Positions 40,786 through 49,192 of a stretch of 64,000 nt of DNA are shown here, in pieces (position 1 is the stretch's first letter; every line of letters begins with the position of its first letter). The position numbers and the translations under genes are program-made. The stretch is from Longimicrobium sp. GTDB lineage: Bacteria > Gemmatimonadota > Gemmatimonadetes > Longimicrobiales > Longimicrobiaceae. The notes below the pieces were generated by a model. That model was not told the origin of the DNA and did no database searches. It saw only the letters and a list, made by a program, of their open reading frames with translations. The DNA lies in the NCBI RefSeq assembly GCF_036388275.1, contig NZ_DASVSF010000059.1, positions 62,001-126,000 of the forward strand, written 5' to 3'.

Positions 40786-41928
40786 ATGAACCACCGTTTG
40801 CGCTTCCGTGCCCCACAAACCGCACTCTGCCTGGCGGCCCTGGTCCTGGCCGCCTGCGGGGGCGAGCCGCGGCGCGCCGATGGAGCTCGCCCGGCGGATA
40901 CGCTCTCGCTCGCGGAGCGGCGTCGGATCCCGGGGACGATCGCGTACGTGGCCGAGCGGGACGGCAACAAGGAGCTGTACGTGGTGCGCCCATCCGGCGA
41001 AGGCGAGCGGCGGCTTACCCGCACCCTGCTGGACAGCTACATCACGACGATCGCCCCCGACGGCTCGGGGGTGCTGGGCATCGAGGTAGAGGAGGCGGGG
41101 GGAAACCGGTTCGAGCAGCTCGTCTTTCATCCCGTACCCCGCGGAACGGCGCGCCCCGTGGGCGGGCGGCACCCGTACTCGCGCAGCGCGGCGTGGAGCG
41201 CCGACGGGGAGTGGATCGTCTTCGAGTCGGCGCAGGCCAGCTTTCGCGACCTGTATCGCATTCGCCTGGACGGAACGGGGGAGCAGCGCCTGACCGACAA
41301 CCGCGAGGGCAACTTCGAGCCGGTGATTTCGCCGGACGGCGCGTGGGTGGCGTTCGGCAGCAGCCGCGACCAGAACGCCGAGATCTACCGGATGCGCCTG
41401 GACGGCTCGGACGAAACGCGGCTGACCACCGTTCCCAGGCACGACGACTTCTTTCCGCAGTGGTCGCCGGATGGCACTCACCTGGCCTTCGCCAGCACGC
41501 GCGACGGCGACGAGCGCATCTTCGTCATGCGCGCCGATGGCGGGGGGCAGCGGCGGCTCACCCGCCCAGACACCATCTCCGACATCGCCGAGCAGCAGCC
41601 CGCCTGGTCACCAGACGGGCGGCGCATCGCGTACATCGTTCGGCAGCGCGGGCGGGGATCACGCGTGAGGATCACCGAGGTGGCCACCGGGGCCACGCGC
41701 GAGGTTCCAGGCGGAAGTGAGGGGGGCGAGAGCGAGCCGCAGTGGTCGGGGGACGGGCGGTACCTGGCGTTCGCCTCCAGCCGCGACGGCGACCACGAGA
41801 TCTACCTGGCGCGCGCGGACGGCTCGCACGCCACGCGGCTGACGCGCGCCCCGGCGGACGACTGGCACCCCCGCTGGATCCCCGCGCGAGCGCCCGCGGC
41901 CGACAGCATGCGGACGTCCACCCCGTAG
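40786..41928 (+). CDS. TolB-like WD40/PD40 beta-propeller lipoprotein
   Basis: A 380-residue lipoprotein (lipobox L-V-L-A-A-C). It carries repeated PD40 units: P-Q-W-S-P-D-G-T-H-L-A-F-A-S-T-R-D-G-D-E-R-I-F, P-A-W-S-P-D-G-R-R-I-A-Y, P-Q-W-S-G-D-G-R-Y-L-A-F-A-S-S-R-D-G-D-H-E-I-Y, six or so blades in total, as in TolB and DPP-type propellers. Without the TolB N-domain it is better seen as a stand-alone binding propeller on the membrane surface. It is convergent with the cyclase gene 5 bases downstream. Confidence 0.85.
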   Translation: MNHRLRFRAPQTALCLAALVLAACGGEPRRADGARPADTLSLAERRRIPGTIAYVAERDGNKELYVVRPSGEGERRLTRTLLDSYITTIAPDGSGVLGIEVEEAGGNRFEQLVFHPVPRGTARPVGGRHPYSRSAAWSADGEWIVFESAQASFRDLYRIRLDGTGEQRLTDNREGNFEPVISPDGAWVAFGSSRDQNAEIYRMRLDGSDETRLTTVPRHDDFFPQWSPDGTHLAFASTRDGDERIFVMRADGGGQRRLTRPDTISDIAEQQPAWSPDGRRIAYIVRQRGRGSRVRITEVATGATREVPGGSEGGESEPQWSGDGRYLAFASSRDGDHEIYLARADGSHATRLTRAPADDWHPRWIPARAPAADSMRTSTP

Positions 41929-41933
41929 CGGTG

Positions 41934-44024
41934 CTACTTGGATACCAGTTGGTGGGCGCCGTCCCACTCGGCGGGCGGAGGGGCGGCGGCATGGCCATGG
42001 CAGCGCTCCAGGTACACCGCCGCGGGCCCATCCTCCGGAAAGCGGTCCACGAGCGCCTGGAATGCGTCCAGTGCCTCGCTGAAGCGGCGCTCGCAGTAGA
42101 GCGTGCGGGCGTGCGCGAATCCGTCAAGCAGCGCCGCCGTGTCCGCATCCACGCCGTCCTCCCGCGTGGCGACCAGTTCGTGGACGGACACGAGCCCCTC
42201 GCGCCCCACCACCCGCACGCAGTCGATCTCCCGCCCGATGAAGTGCGCCTGCACCTGCGCCCAGGTGAACTCCGAAACGACGATCTCCGTGCCGTAGTCC
42301 TTGTTCAGCCCCTCCAGGCGGGACGCCAGGTTCACGTGGTCGCCCATGCAGGTGTAGTCCATCATGAGGTGGCTGCCCAGGTTGCCCACCAGCACCTCCC
42401 CGGTGTTGATGCCGGTGCGCGCGTGCAGGGCGGGTAGCCCTCGCCCGCGCCAGTCCGCGCGCAGGCGCCGCAGCTCGTCGCGCATGCGCAGGGCGGCGCG
42501 GCAGGCGTGCACGGGGTGGTCGTCCAGCGGCACCGGCACGCCGAACTCCGCCATCAGGCAGTCGCCGATGTACTTGTCGACGATGCCGCCATGACGCACC
42601 ACGACGTCCGTCATCGCGGTCAGGTACTCGTTCAGCAGCGCCACCAGCTCGGCGGGGGCCAGCCGCTCCGCCACGGCGCTGAAGCCGCGCACGTCGCTGA
42701 ACAGCACCGTGGCCACGCGCTCCTCGCCGCCCAGCGCCAGCAGCTCCGGCCGGCGGATGAGCTCGCGCACCACGGCGGGGGGCACGTACTGCTGGAACAT
42801 GCCGCGGATGCGCGCCCGCTCCCGCGCCTCGTCGGCCCACAGCACCGCCGCCGACCCGCCGGACGCCAGCCCCACCGCCAGCAGGGGCGCCACCGTCCAC
42901 AGCCAGGCGCCCCCCGTGAACAGCAGCCCCGCCGCGACGGGCGCCAGGACCGCCAGCGCGCCCGCCGCGGCCACGCCCCGCCAGCCGCGCAGCCGCGACA
43001 GGGCCAGGACGGCCGCCGCGGCCAGGAGCACCGCCCAGGCGTACTGCGCGGGCCGCGGCACGGGGCGAACGTGGCGCCCGGCCAGCAGCGCGGCGGCGGC
43101 CTGCGCGTGGATCTCCACCCCCGGCATCCCTACCGCGCCCGCTGCCCCGTCGGCGTCGCGCACGGGGGTTGGATGCAGGTCCTGGTGCTCGGGCACGGTG
43201 GTGCCCACCAGGACGATGCGGCCGCGGAACACGCCATCCCGGGCCAGGTCCTCGAACGAGTCCAAATCCCACTCGCCCAGGTCGGTCGCCGCGTCGTCCA
43301 CCACCGTCGCGTAGGAATAGGTGGAGACCGACCCCGCAGGCCCCGCCCAGTCCACCAGCATCGCCCCGCCCGGGCCCGCGGGAACGGCACGGGCAGCCAG
43401 CCGCCATCCGTCCACCGTCTGGCGCAGCGAGTTCGCGGGAAGGCCCAGGAACCGGAGCACCGCCTGCGCCCCCAGCTGGGGGACGGCGCGATCGGGATAG
43501 GCGTGGAGCAGCGGGTACTCGCGCACTACGCCGTCCACCGCGTCGGGCTGCACGTCGACGATCCCCATCGCGGCGCCGCGCAGCACCCCGGCGGGCTCCT
43601 CCAGCCGGAACCCGCGCGCGCCGCGGCGCAGGACGACATCCGTCTTGGCGCCCAGCACCGCGATCCCGGTCTCGTCGATCGCGGCTCGGAAGGCGGTGTC
43701 GGCGCGCGGAAAGGCGTCGGCGAACGTAAGATCGAAGGCCACCACGCGGGCGCCGGCCCGGTGCAGGTTGCGCAGGAGACGCGCGTGCCACTCGCGGCCC
43801 CAGGGATACCGTCCCAGCGACGCCTCGGAGTCGGTGTCGATTGCCACGATCACCACGTCCGCGGGGCGGGGCAGGGTGCCGCGCATCGTAAACCAGCTGT
43901 CGTACACGCGCCGCTCCAGCGCGCGCCCCACCCGCGCCTCGGCGACGGCCAGCGCCAGGAGCGGCGCCAGCAGCGCGACGGCCGCGAGCAGCAATGTGCG
44001 GCGCTGCGGTAGATTCAGCTTCAT
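41934..44024 (-). CDS. CHASE2-domain adenylate cyclase (class III)
   Basis: A 696-residue protein: N-terminal membrane helix, extracytoplasmic CHASE2 sensor (~45-310; V-V-I-V-A-I-D-T-D-S-E-A-S-L-G-R-Y-P-W), two or three membrane helices (~335-405), then a class III cyclase domain with V-L-F-S-D-V-R-G-F-S, D-K-Y-I-G-D-C-L-M-A-E-F and Y-T-C-M-G-D-H-V-N-L-A-S-R-L-E, supplying the two metal-binding Asp and the Asn/Arg pair. It makes cAMP in response to an outer signal. A C-terminal TPR-like tail (residues ~620-690) may bind partners. It follows the secreted protein/FecR/outer-membrane genes on the same strand, a known genomic partnership for CHASE2. Confidence 0.92.
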   Translation of the reverse strand: MKLNLPQRRTLLLAAVALLAPLLALAVAEARVGRALERRVYDSWFTMRGTLPRPADVVIVAIDTDSEASLGRYPWGREWHARLLRNLHRAGARVVAFDLTFADAFPRADTAFRAAIDETGIAVLGAKTDVVLRRGARGFRLEEPAGVLRGAAMGIVDVQPDAVDGVVREYPLLHAYPDRAVPQLGAQAVLRFLGLPANSLRQTVDGWRLAARAVPAGPGGAMLVDWAGPAGSVSTYSYATVVDDAATDLGEWDLDSFEDLARDGVFRGRIVLVGTTVPEHQDLHPTPVRDADGAAGAVGMPGVEIHAQAAAALLAGRHVRPVPRPAQYAWAVLLAAAAVLALSRLRGWRGVAAAGALAVLAPVAAGLLFTGGAWLWTVAPLLAVGLASGGSAAVLWADEARERARIRGMFQQYVPPAVVRELIRRPELLALGGEERVATVLFSDVRGFSAVAERLAPAELVALLNEYLTAMTDVVVRHGGIVDKYIGDCLMAEFGVPVPLDDHPVHACRAALRMRDELRRLRADWRGRGLPALHARTGINTGEVLVGNLGSHLMMDYTCMGDHVNLASRLEGLNKDYGTEIVVSEFTWAQVQAHFIGREIDCVRVVGREGLVSVHELVATREDGVDADTAALLDGFAHARTLYCERRFSEALDAFQALVDRFPEDGPAAVYLERCHGHAAAPPPAEWDGAHQLVSK

Positions 44025-44048
44025 TCTACAGCCAAGAAAAAAAGCGAT

Positions 44049-44137
44049 CTCACGCAGAGCCGCAGAGACGCAGAAGAGAGAGAAAAGCGAGAGTAATTCT
44101 CAGTTTTCCTCTCTGCGGCCCTGCGTCTCTGCGTGAG
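44049..44137. repeat. imperfect inverted repeat CTCACGCAGAG...CTCTGCGTGAG
   Basis: The left arm begins CTCACGCAGAGCCGCAGAG and the right arm ends CCCTGCGTCTCTGCGTGAG, around a relatively AT-rich loop (AATTCTCAGTTTTC). It lies in the 129-base gap between the outer-membrane protein and cyclase genes and may act as an attenuator or processing site within the transcript. Confidence 0.65.
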
Positions 44138-44153
44138 GCCTGTTGTTGATTTT

Positions 44154-46250
44154 TCAGAAGGCGCGGCTCAGGCGGATGCGCATCACCAGCTCGCGGGTGT
44201 CCAGCCCCGGGATGCGCTGGTCCGTGTAGTCCACCACGCCCGCGGTGAAGGAGAGCAGCGCATCCGGGCGCCACGCGAACTCGCCGCCGCCCAGCGCCTC
44301 CCCGCGGGTGTAGCGCGGGCCGGCCGCCCCGGCGGCGTCCGGGCTGCGCGCGGCGGTAATCCCCCCGTCGAAGCGCGCGGCCCAGCGCTCCGTCAGCTGC
44401 CGCCGCGCGTACGCCGTCAGCCGGTCGAACGTGGTGCTGCCGTCGGCCAGGCCGGGGAACTCGGCGCGGTTTTGCCCCGCCATCAGCGAAAAGCTGGTGC
44501 CGCGCGATTCCGTTTCGCCCTGCACGCCGGCCAGCACGTACAGGTCGCGCGTCTCCGACAGGGGATTGGCGGGATCGCTCCGCTCCACCCACGTGCCGTT
44601 GAGGCTCACCCGCGTGCGGAACGCCGCCAGCCGGCCCACGGGCACCAGCACCCCGCCGGACGCGGCCAGGGTGGATTCGTCGAGCGCGCCGGGGGTGCCC
44701 GCCGCCAGGCCGTTGCCGCGGGTCGCCAAGCGCAGCGAGCCCGTCAGCAGCAGGTCGCGCGGGGCCTGCCAGGTGACCGAGGCGAACCCGCCCTGGCCGC
44801 GCCGTGTTGCGGGGGCGGAGCCATCCAGGTTGTCGCGGTCCTGCTCGTACCCGGCCGTCACGAAGAGCGCGTCCAGGAGCGAGAACGAGTCGCGCACCCG
44901 CAGCCCGCGCCAGTCGCGCTGCAGGCCGGGGTGGCCCATCGTCTGGTAGTCCATCCCCACCGACCGCCACTCCGCGGAAAAGAGGTGCCCGCCGGCGCGC
45001 ACGCTGGCCCGCGCCTGGTGCGCCGTGCTGGTGAGCCCGCGCGGGTCCAGCGGCAGCAGCGACGCGTTGAGGATGAAGAAGCGGTCCCAGCTGGCGGGGT
45101 CCAGCCCCGGCGGATCCGCGCCCGCGGCCACGAACAGGGAATCCAGCTCCCGCTGCGTCCGCGGCCGGAAGGTGATGTCGCGGGCCAGCAGCGAGGCCGC
45201 GTTCTCGTACTGCAGCACGATGCGGTCGCGCGCCAGGCGCAGCGACACGTCCAGCCCCGCGACCAGGTTGTCCCGGGGCGCGGGGATGGCGGAAAAGGTG
45301 CCCGAGTCCGCGGCGGAGGAACTGGTGCGCAGGGTGGGGATGGAGCCCACGTCGTCGCGGGCGTGCATCACCGTCAGCCCCATCCGAAAGCCGCCCAGCC
45401 GCAGCGACGGGCGAACAGCCAGCAGGTCCTGCTCGTAGGTGCCGCGCCGCTCGATTCGCGTGGGGTCCAGCGGGTCCAGCGCGCCCGGGATGGCCCGCAC
45501 GGTCTGCCCTGCCACGACGCTGAGCCCCGCGAAGCCGGCGCGCAGGTCCAGCTGTCCCCCGCGCACCCGGCGCCCCGACAAGATCACGTCGTGGAGCACG
45601 GGGTTCACGTCGCCCACGGCCAGCGACAGACCGGGGATGTGCAGGTCCGCGCGAAGGCGGTTCACCGGCTGGCGTGTGGCGGTTTCGTACCCGCTCAGGT
45701 GGCCGCGGACGCTGTAGCGCCACCCCGGCCGCAGCTGCCCGCCCGCGTTCACCCACATCCGCGGGGCGAAGTCGTTCTCCCGGCGAAAGGCGCCGCCGGG
45801 GCCGCTCACGGAATTGCCACCCCCCTCCATCACGATGCTGCCGTGCGGCAGGGCGGGGGAGGGCCGCGGGCGCGGCACGCCGGTGGGTCCCGCGAGGCGA
45901 GCTCCGGGAGCCACGGTGAAGGTCCACTCCACCGGCGCGCCCCCGCCGCGCGCGGCGACGACCACGCGGTGCGGCCCGGGCGCCAGCGGCTCGCGCGGGC
46001 GCCAGGTGACCACGCCGCCGGAGCGCTCCACCTCGGCGCTCACGTCGCGCGATCCTATGCGGACGGAGACCGCGAGCGAGTCCGCCTCCCGCGGTAGTGA
46101 CACGGCCACCAGCACCTGGTCGGCCGGGACGCGCTCCCCCGGCTCGGGCGAAAGGATCAGCGCGCCGGGCGCCGCCCGCTCCTGCGCCGCGGCCCGTCCG
46201 GGGAGCGCCGCCGCGGCGAGGGCGGCGGCGAGCAGAAGTCGCATCCTCAT
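44154..46250 (-). CDS. predicted outer membrane beta-barrel protein
   Basis: A 698-residue exported protein (signal RLLLAAALAAAALPGRAAAQE). An Ig-like beta domain (~25-120) is followed by a long stretch of alternating beta strands with even spacing (R-L-R-A-D-L-H-I-P-G-L-S-L-A-V-G-D-V-N-P, then many L-x-L-x-x-G-x-x motifs), and it ends R-I-R-L-S-R-A-F with the terminal Phe typical of outer-membrane barrels. The start overlaps the FecR stop (ATGA). In CHASE2/FecR neighbourhoods such proteins are common; the function is unknown. Confidence 0.75.
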   Translation of the reverse strand: MRMRLLLAAALAAAALPGRAAAQERAAPGALILSPEPGERVPADQVLVAVSLPREADSLAVSVRIGSRDVSAEVERSGGVVTWRPREPLAPGPHRVVVAARGGGAPVEWTFTVAPGARLAGPTGVPRPRPSPALPHGSIVMEGGGNSVSGPGGAFRRENDFAPRMWVNAGGQLRPGWRYSVRGHLSGYETATRQPVNRLRADLHIPGLSLAVGDVNPVLHDVILSGRRVRGGQLDLRAGFAGLSVVAGQTVRAIPGALDPLDPTRIERRGTYEQDLLAVRPSLRLGGFRMGLTVMHARDDVGSIPTLRTSSSAADSGTFSAIPAPRDNLVAGLDVSLRLARDRIVLQYENAASLLARDITFRPRTQRELDSLFVAAGADPPGLDPASWDRFFILNASLLPLDPRGLTSTAHQARASVRAGGHLFSAEWRSVGMDYQTMGHPGLQRDWRGLRVRDSFSLLDALFVTAGYEQDRDNLDGSAPATRRGQGGFASVTWQAPRDLLLTGSLRLATRGNGLAAGTPGALDESTLAASGGVLVPVGRLAAFRTRVSLNGTWVERSDPANPLSETRDLYVLAGVQGETESRGTSFSLMAGQNRAEFPGLADGSTTFDRLTAYARRQLTERWAARFDGGITAARSPDAAGAAGPRYTRGEALGGGEFAWRPDALLSFTAGVVDYTDQRIPGLDTRELVMRIRLSRAF

Positions 46251-47005
46251 GGCGTCCCCTGCACGCGGCCGCGGAGCGCCTCGGCGGGCACCTGCATCAT
46301 CAGCGTGCGCACGCGGCCGTCGGCGTGCTGCAGCTGCACCTCCACCCACGTCGCACGCCCGGCGTCCGCAGCGTCCTCGCCGCCCACCGCTTCCGCCCGG
46401 CGCAGCTCCTCGCGCGTCGCGCGCCGGGCCTCGGGCGCATCCGACTGCGAACCCGCCGACGCCTGCTGCCCGGCGCCCACGTCCGTGCGGCCCGCTTCGT
46501 TGAAGAACTCCACCACGCCTTCCAGCGTGATGATGGTGGTGCCCCCCGCGGAGTCGATCCGCACCAGGAACTCCGTCCCCTTTACCGCGGCCACGCCGGC
46601 CGGGGTCTGGATGCGGAACTCCGACCCATTGCGGCGGTTGACGCGCGCCCACACCTCGCCGAACTCCAGCTGGAGCGTGCGCACCACCGCGCCGCGCTCA
46701 TCGCCGGAGGTCAGCCGCACCTGCGAGCCGGGGTTGATCCGCAGGATGGAGCCGTCGTCGGTGAACCGCAGCGCCGCCCGCGTGTTCGCCGACGTGGCGA
46801 CCACGTCACGGTTCCGCAGGCGGTCGCCCAGTTGCGCTCGCCGCTCCCCGCCCGCCGCCGGATTGATCACCATCTGCCCTTCCTGCAGCAGCCGGTACAC
46901 CAGGGCCACCTCCGCCTGCTGGGCGTGGGCATACCCGGGCACCGCGCCGAGGACGAGGATCGCCGCCGCGGCGGCCAGGATCGTTCTGCGCATGGCGGCC
47001 CTCAC
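46247..47005 (-). CDS. FecR domain-containing exported protein
   Basis: A 252-residue protein with a Sec signal (RRTILAAAAAILVLGAVPGYAHA). The FecR domain spans ~55-165: L-G-D-R-L-R-N-R-D-V-V-A-T, A-A-L-R-F-T-D-D-G-S-I-L-R-I-N-P-G-S, then I-Q-T-P-A-G-V-A-A-V-K-G-T-E-F. FecR domains outside siderophore systems often accompany CHASE2 cyclases and may pass on an envelope signal. It overlaps both neighbours by 4 bases, so three genes are translationally linked. Confidence 0.88.
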   Translation of the reverse strand: MRAAMRRTILAAAAAILVLGAVPGYAHAQQAEVALVYRLLQEGQMVINPAAGGERRAQLGDRLRNRDVVATSANTRAALRFTDDGSILRINPGSQVRLTSGDERGAVVRTLQLEFGEVWARVNRRNGSEFRIQTPAGVAAVKGTEFLVRIDSAGGTTIITLEGVVEFFNEAGRTDVGAGQQASAGSQSDAPEARRATREELRRAEAVGGEDAADAGRATWVEVQLQHADGRVRTLMMQVPAEALRGRVQGTP

Positions 47006-48066
47006 TGGACGCGGACGGAAAGGAGGGGGACGTCCCCCGCGGCGATGGCGGCCAGCAGCGCCTGCAGCTCCGGCAGCGGAATCGTGCGGCCGTCCTGCAG
47101 CCGCGCGCTCACCGGAACGAAGCCGTCCAGCTGGGGAGAAAACCCGAGGGCCCGCAGGAGAATGGCGAACGACGGATCACCCGCATCCCCCGCCGTCCCC
47201 CCGCCGCCGACGCGGAACCAGTAGATGGGGCTTTCGATGGGCTCGTCGCCCCCCGACGTGGCCACCTCGCGCGTCACCTGCCAGGCGTAGGTGCCCCCCG
47301 GCTCCAGCCGTACGGCCTGCACGGAGGCGGGATACAGCGCCGAGGTGGCTGAAGTGGACGTTTCCCACACCGGAAAGCCGCCCTGGATGGCCTCCACGGC
47401 TGATCCCTCGCCGTCCACCCGCGCCACGCGCAGCCGGTACCGCGCGCCGGGCGCATCGCCATCCGCGCTCCACAGGAAGCGCGGCGTGGGGCCGGGGACG
47501 ATGGGCGGCGGGCCCGCGTCCGCCGGAATGCCGGGGGAAAGCAGGTCCACGCGCCCCGAGTAGCCCAGGGTGATCCGCAGCTCGTCGCTGTCCAGCACGG
47601 CGCCCTGCGCGGAGCGCACGGTGACGGTGAACAGGTAGGTGCCCGCCGGCAGCCGGCCGCTTTGCAGCCCCGCCTCGTCCAGCAGGTTCTCGTTGACGGA
47701 GAAGTCGGTGAGGGCGAACTCGCCCCCGTCCGTCGCCAGGTCGCGGGTGGTCAGGTGCCGCACGGGGTCACGGGGGACGAACGGGTCGGTCGTCCCGCGG
47801 AACAGCTCCAGCGGCCGCGGGGTCTCCCGCGCCACCACCACCTCCATCACCACGGGGCGGGAGGCGTCCTGGCTGATGAGGGTGATGCCGAACAGGTCCG
47901 GCCGCACCCCGGGGCTGCCGGGGAGAAGGTCGGAGACGAAGATGGCCTCCACCGGGGCGAGCCGCCGGATGGAAACCTGCACCTGTGCCGAGCCGGGCGC
48001 GGGGGCCAGGCCCGCCCAGCCGGTCGCGAGCACCAGCGCGGCGAGGGCGCGAACGAAGACACGCAT
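47002..48066 (-). CDS. exported protein with fibronectin/Ig-like domain, unknown function
   Basis: A 354-residue protein with a Sec signal (VRALAALVLATGWAGLAPAPGSA). It is beta-rich: F-G-I-T-L-I-S-Q-D-A-S-R-P-V-V-M-E-V-V-V near the start, then P-T-P-R-F-L-W-S-A-D-G-D-A-P-G-A-R-Y-R-L-R-V and Y-A-W-Q-V-T-R-E-V, a pattern of FN3-type domains. It is the first gene of the secreted protein/FecR/barrel/cyclase run and probably lies in the periplasm or on the surface. Confidence 0.75.
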   Translation of the reverse strand: MRVFVRALAALVLATGWAGLAPAPGSAQVQVSIRRLAPVEAIFVSDLLPGSPGVRPDLFGITLISQDASRPVVMEVVVARETPRPLELFRGTTDPFVPRDPVRHLTTRDLATDGGEFALTDFSVNENLLDEAGLQSGRLPAGTYLFTVTVRSAQGAVLDSDELRITLGYSGRVDLLSPGIPADAGPPPIVPGPTPRFLWSADGDAPGARYRLRVARVDGEGSAVEAIQGGFPVWETSTSATSALYPASVQAVRLEPGGTYAWQVTREVATSGGDEPIESPIYWFRVGGGGTAGDAGDPSFAILLRALGFSPQLDGFVPVSARLQDGRTIPLPELQALLAAIAAGDVPLLSVRVQ

Positions 48067-48328
48067 GAATGGCGACGGAGCGAGAGGGAGGTCGAGCGAA
48101 GAGAGCGACGGGCGCCGGGCCGTGCTGCCTCACCGGCACGTTGCAGCGGTAGGATAGTCGGCACCCCGCCCGGAGCCAAGGCTTTTCTTCCGGCGGGCGG
48201 AAGATCGCGCCGGCATCCGCGCTCCGGTGGAGGCCATCATCGTTGCACCCGGTCCAGCGCGCGCCTACCTTGCGCGGCGGATGCGGTCCATCCCCATCTC
48301 GCTCTCCACGCCCTCTTCCCCGCTGTCC

Positions 48329-49192
48329 ATGAGCCCTCCGCCCGGCCTGACCGCCACCTGTTGGGGCACCCGCGGCTCCATCCCCGCGCCGGGGCCAGAC
48401 ACCGTGCGCTACGGCGGCAACACGCCGTGTTTGGAGGTCCAGGCGGAAGGCCGCCGCTACATCTTCGACGCGGGGACGGGAATCCGCGCGCTCAGCCGTG
48501 CGCTGGAGCCGGAGGAGCCGGTGGAGGCGGAGCTGTTCCTGACGCACTTCCACTGGGACCACGTGCAGGGGTTTCCCTTCTGCGGCCAGCTCTACCACGC
48601 CGACAGCCGCATCCGCGTCCACGGTCCCCCGCAGGACGGGGCGGGCGTCGCCAGCGTGCTCGCCGGGATCATGGCGCCCGCGTACTTCCCCGTGCCGCTG
48701 GATGCGCTGGCCGCGGGGGTGGAGTTCGTGGATGTGGACACCGCGCCGTGGACGGATGGAGCCGTGGAGGTGGATGCGCTGCGCGTCTGCCATCCCGGGT
48801 TCACCTGTGGCTACCGGCTGCGGACCGGCGGTGCCTCGATCGCGTACGTACCCGACAACGAGCTGCGCGAGGCCGACGACGCACAGTACCGGCAGATGGT
48901 GGACTGGGCCGCGGGAGTGGACCTGCTGGTGCACGATGCCATGTGGCGCGACGACGAGTACCCGCGCTACCGCGGTTGGGGGCACGGCAGCGTGGGGGAT
49001 GCCGTGCGGCTAGCGGAGGACGCCGGTGCGCGCCGGCTCCTGCTCTTCCATTACGCGCCCGAGCGCAGGGACGACGAGCTGGACGCCATCGTGAGCGAGG
49101 TGCGGCGCGGGTTGGCCGAGCGCGGGTCGGCGCTGCGGGTGGACCCGGCGTGCGAGGGCGTGGCGGTCCACCTCTGCCGGGGGGACGCATGA
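48329..49192 (+). CDS. metallo-beta-lactamase fold hydrolase
   Basis: A 287-residue MBL-fold enzyme: W-G-T-R-G-S-I-P-A-P-G-P-D-T near the start, D-A-G-T-G, H-F-H-W-D-H (73-78, the H-x-H-x-D-H zinc motif), H-P-G-F-T-C-G-Y and H-D-A-M-W. This subgroup, which opens with W-G-T-R-G-S, resembles class II cyclic-nucleotide phosphodiesterases and RNase-Z-like hydrolases; its link to a GAF/HD-GYP gene by a 4-base overlap suggests a nucleotide second-messenger role. An ATG at 48281 is an alternative start. The gap 48067-48328 holds the divergent leaders only. Confidence 0.85.
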   Translation: MSPPPGLTATCWGTRGSIPAPGPDTVRYGGNTPCLEVQAEGRRYIFDAGTGIRALSRALEPEEPVEAELFLTHFHWDHVQGFPFCGQLYHADSRIRVHGPPQDGAGVASVLAGIMAPAYFPVPLDALAAGVEFVDVDTAPWTDGAVEVDALRVCHPGFTCGYRLRTGGASIAYVPDNELREADDAQYRQMVDWAAGVDLLVHDAMWRDDEYPRYRGWGHGSVGDAVRLAEDAGARRLLLFHYAPERRDDELDAIVSEVRRGLAERGSALRVDPACEGVAVHLCRGDA

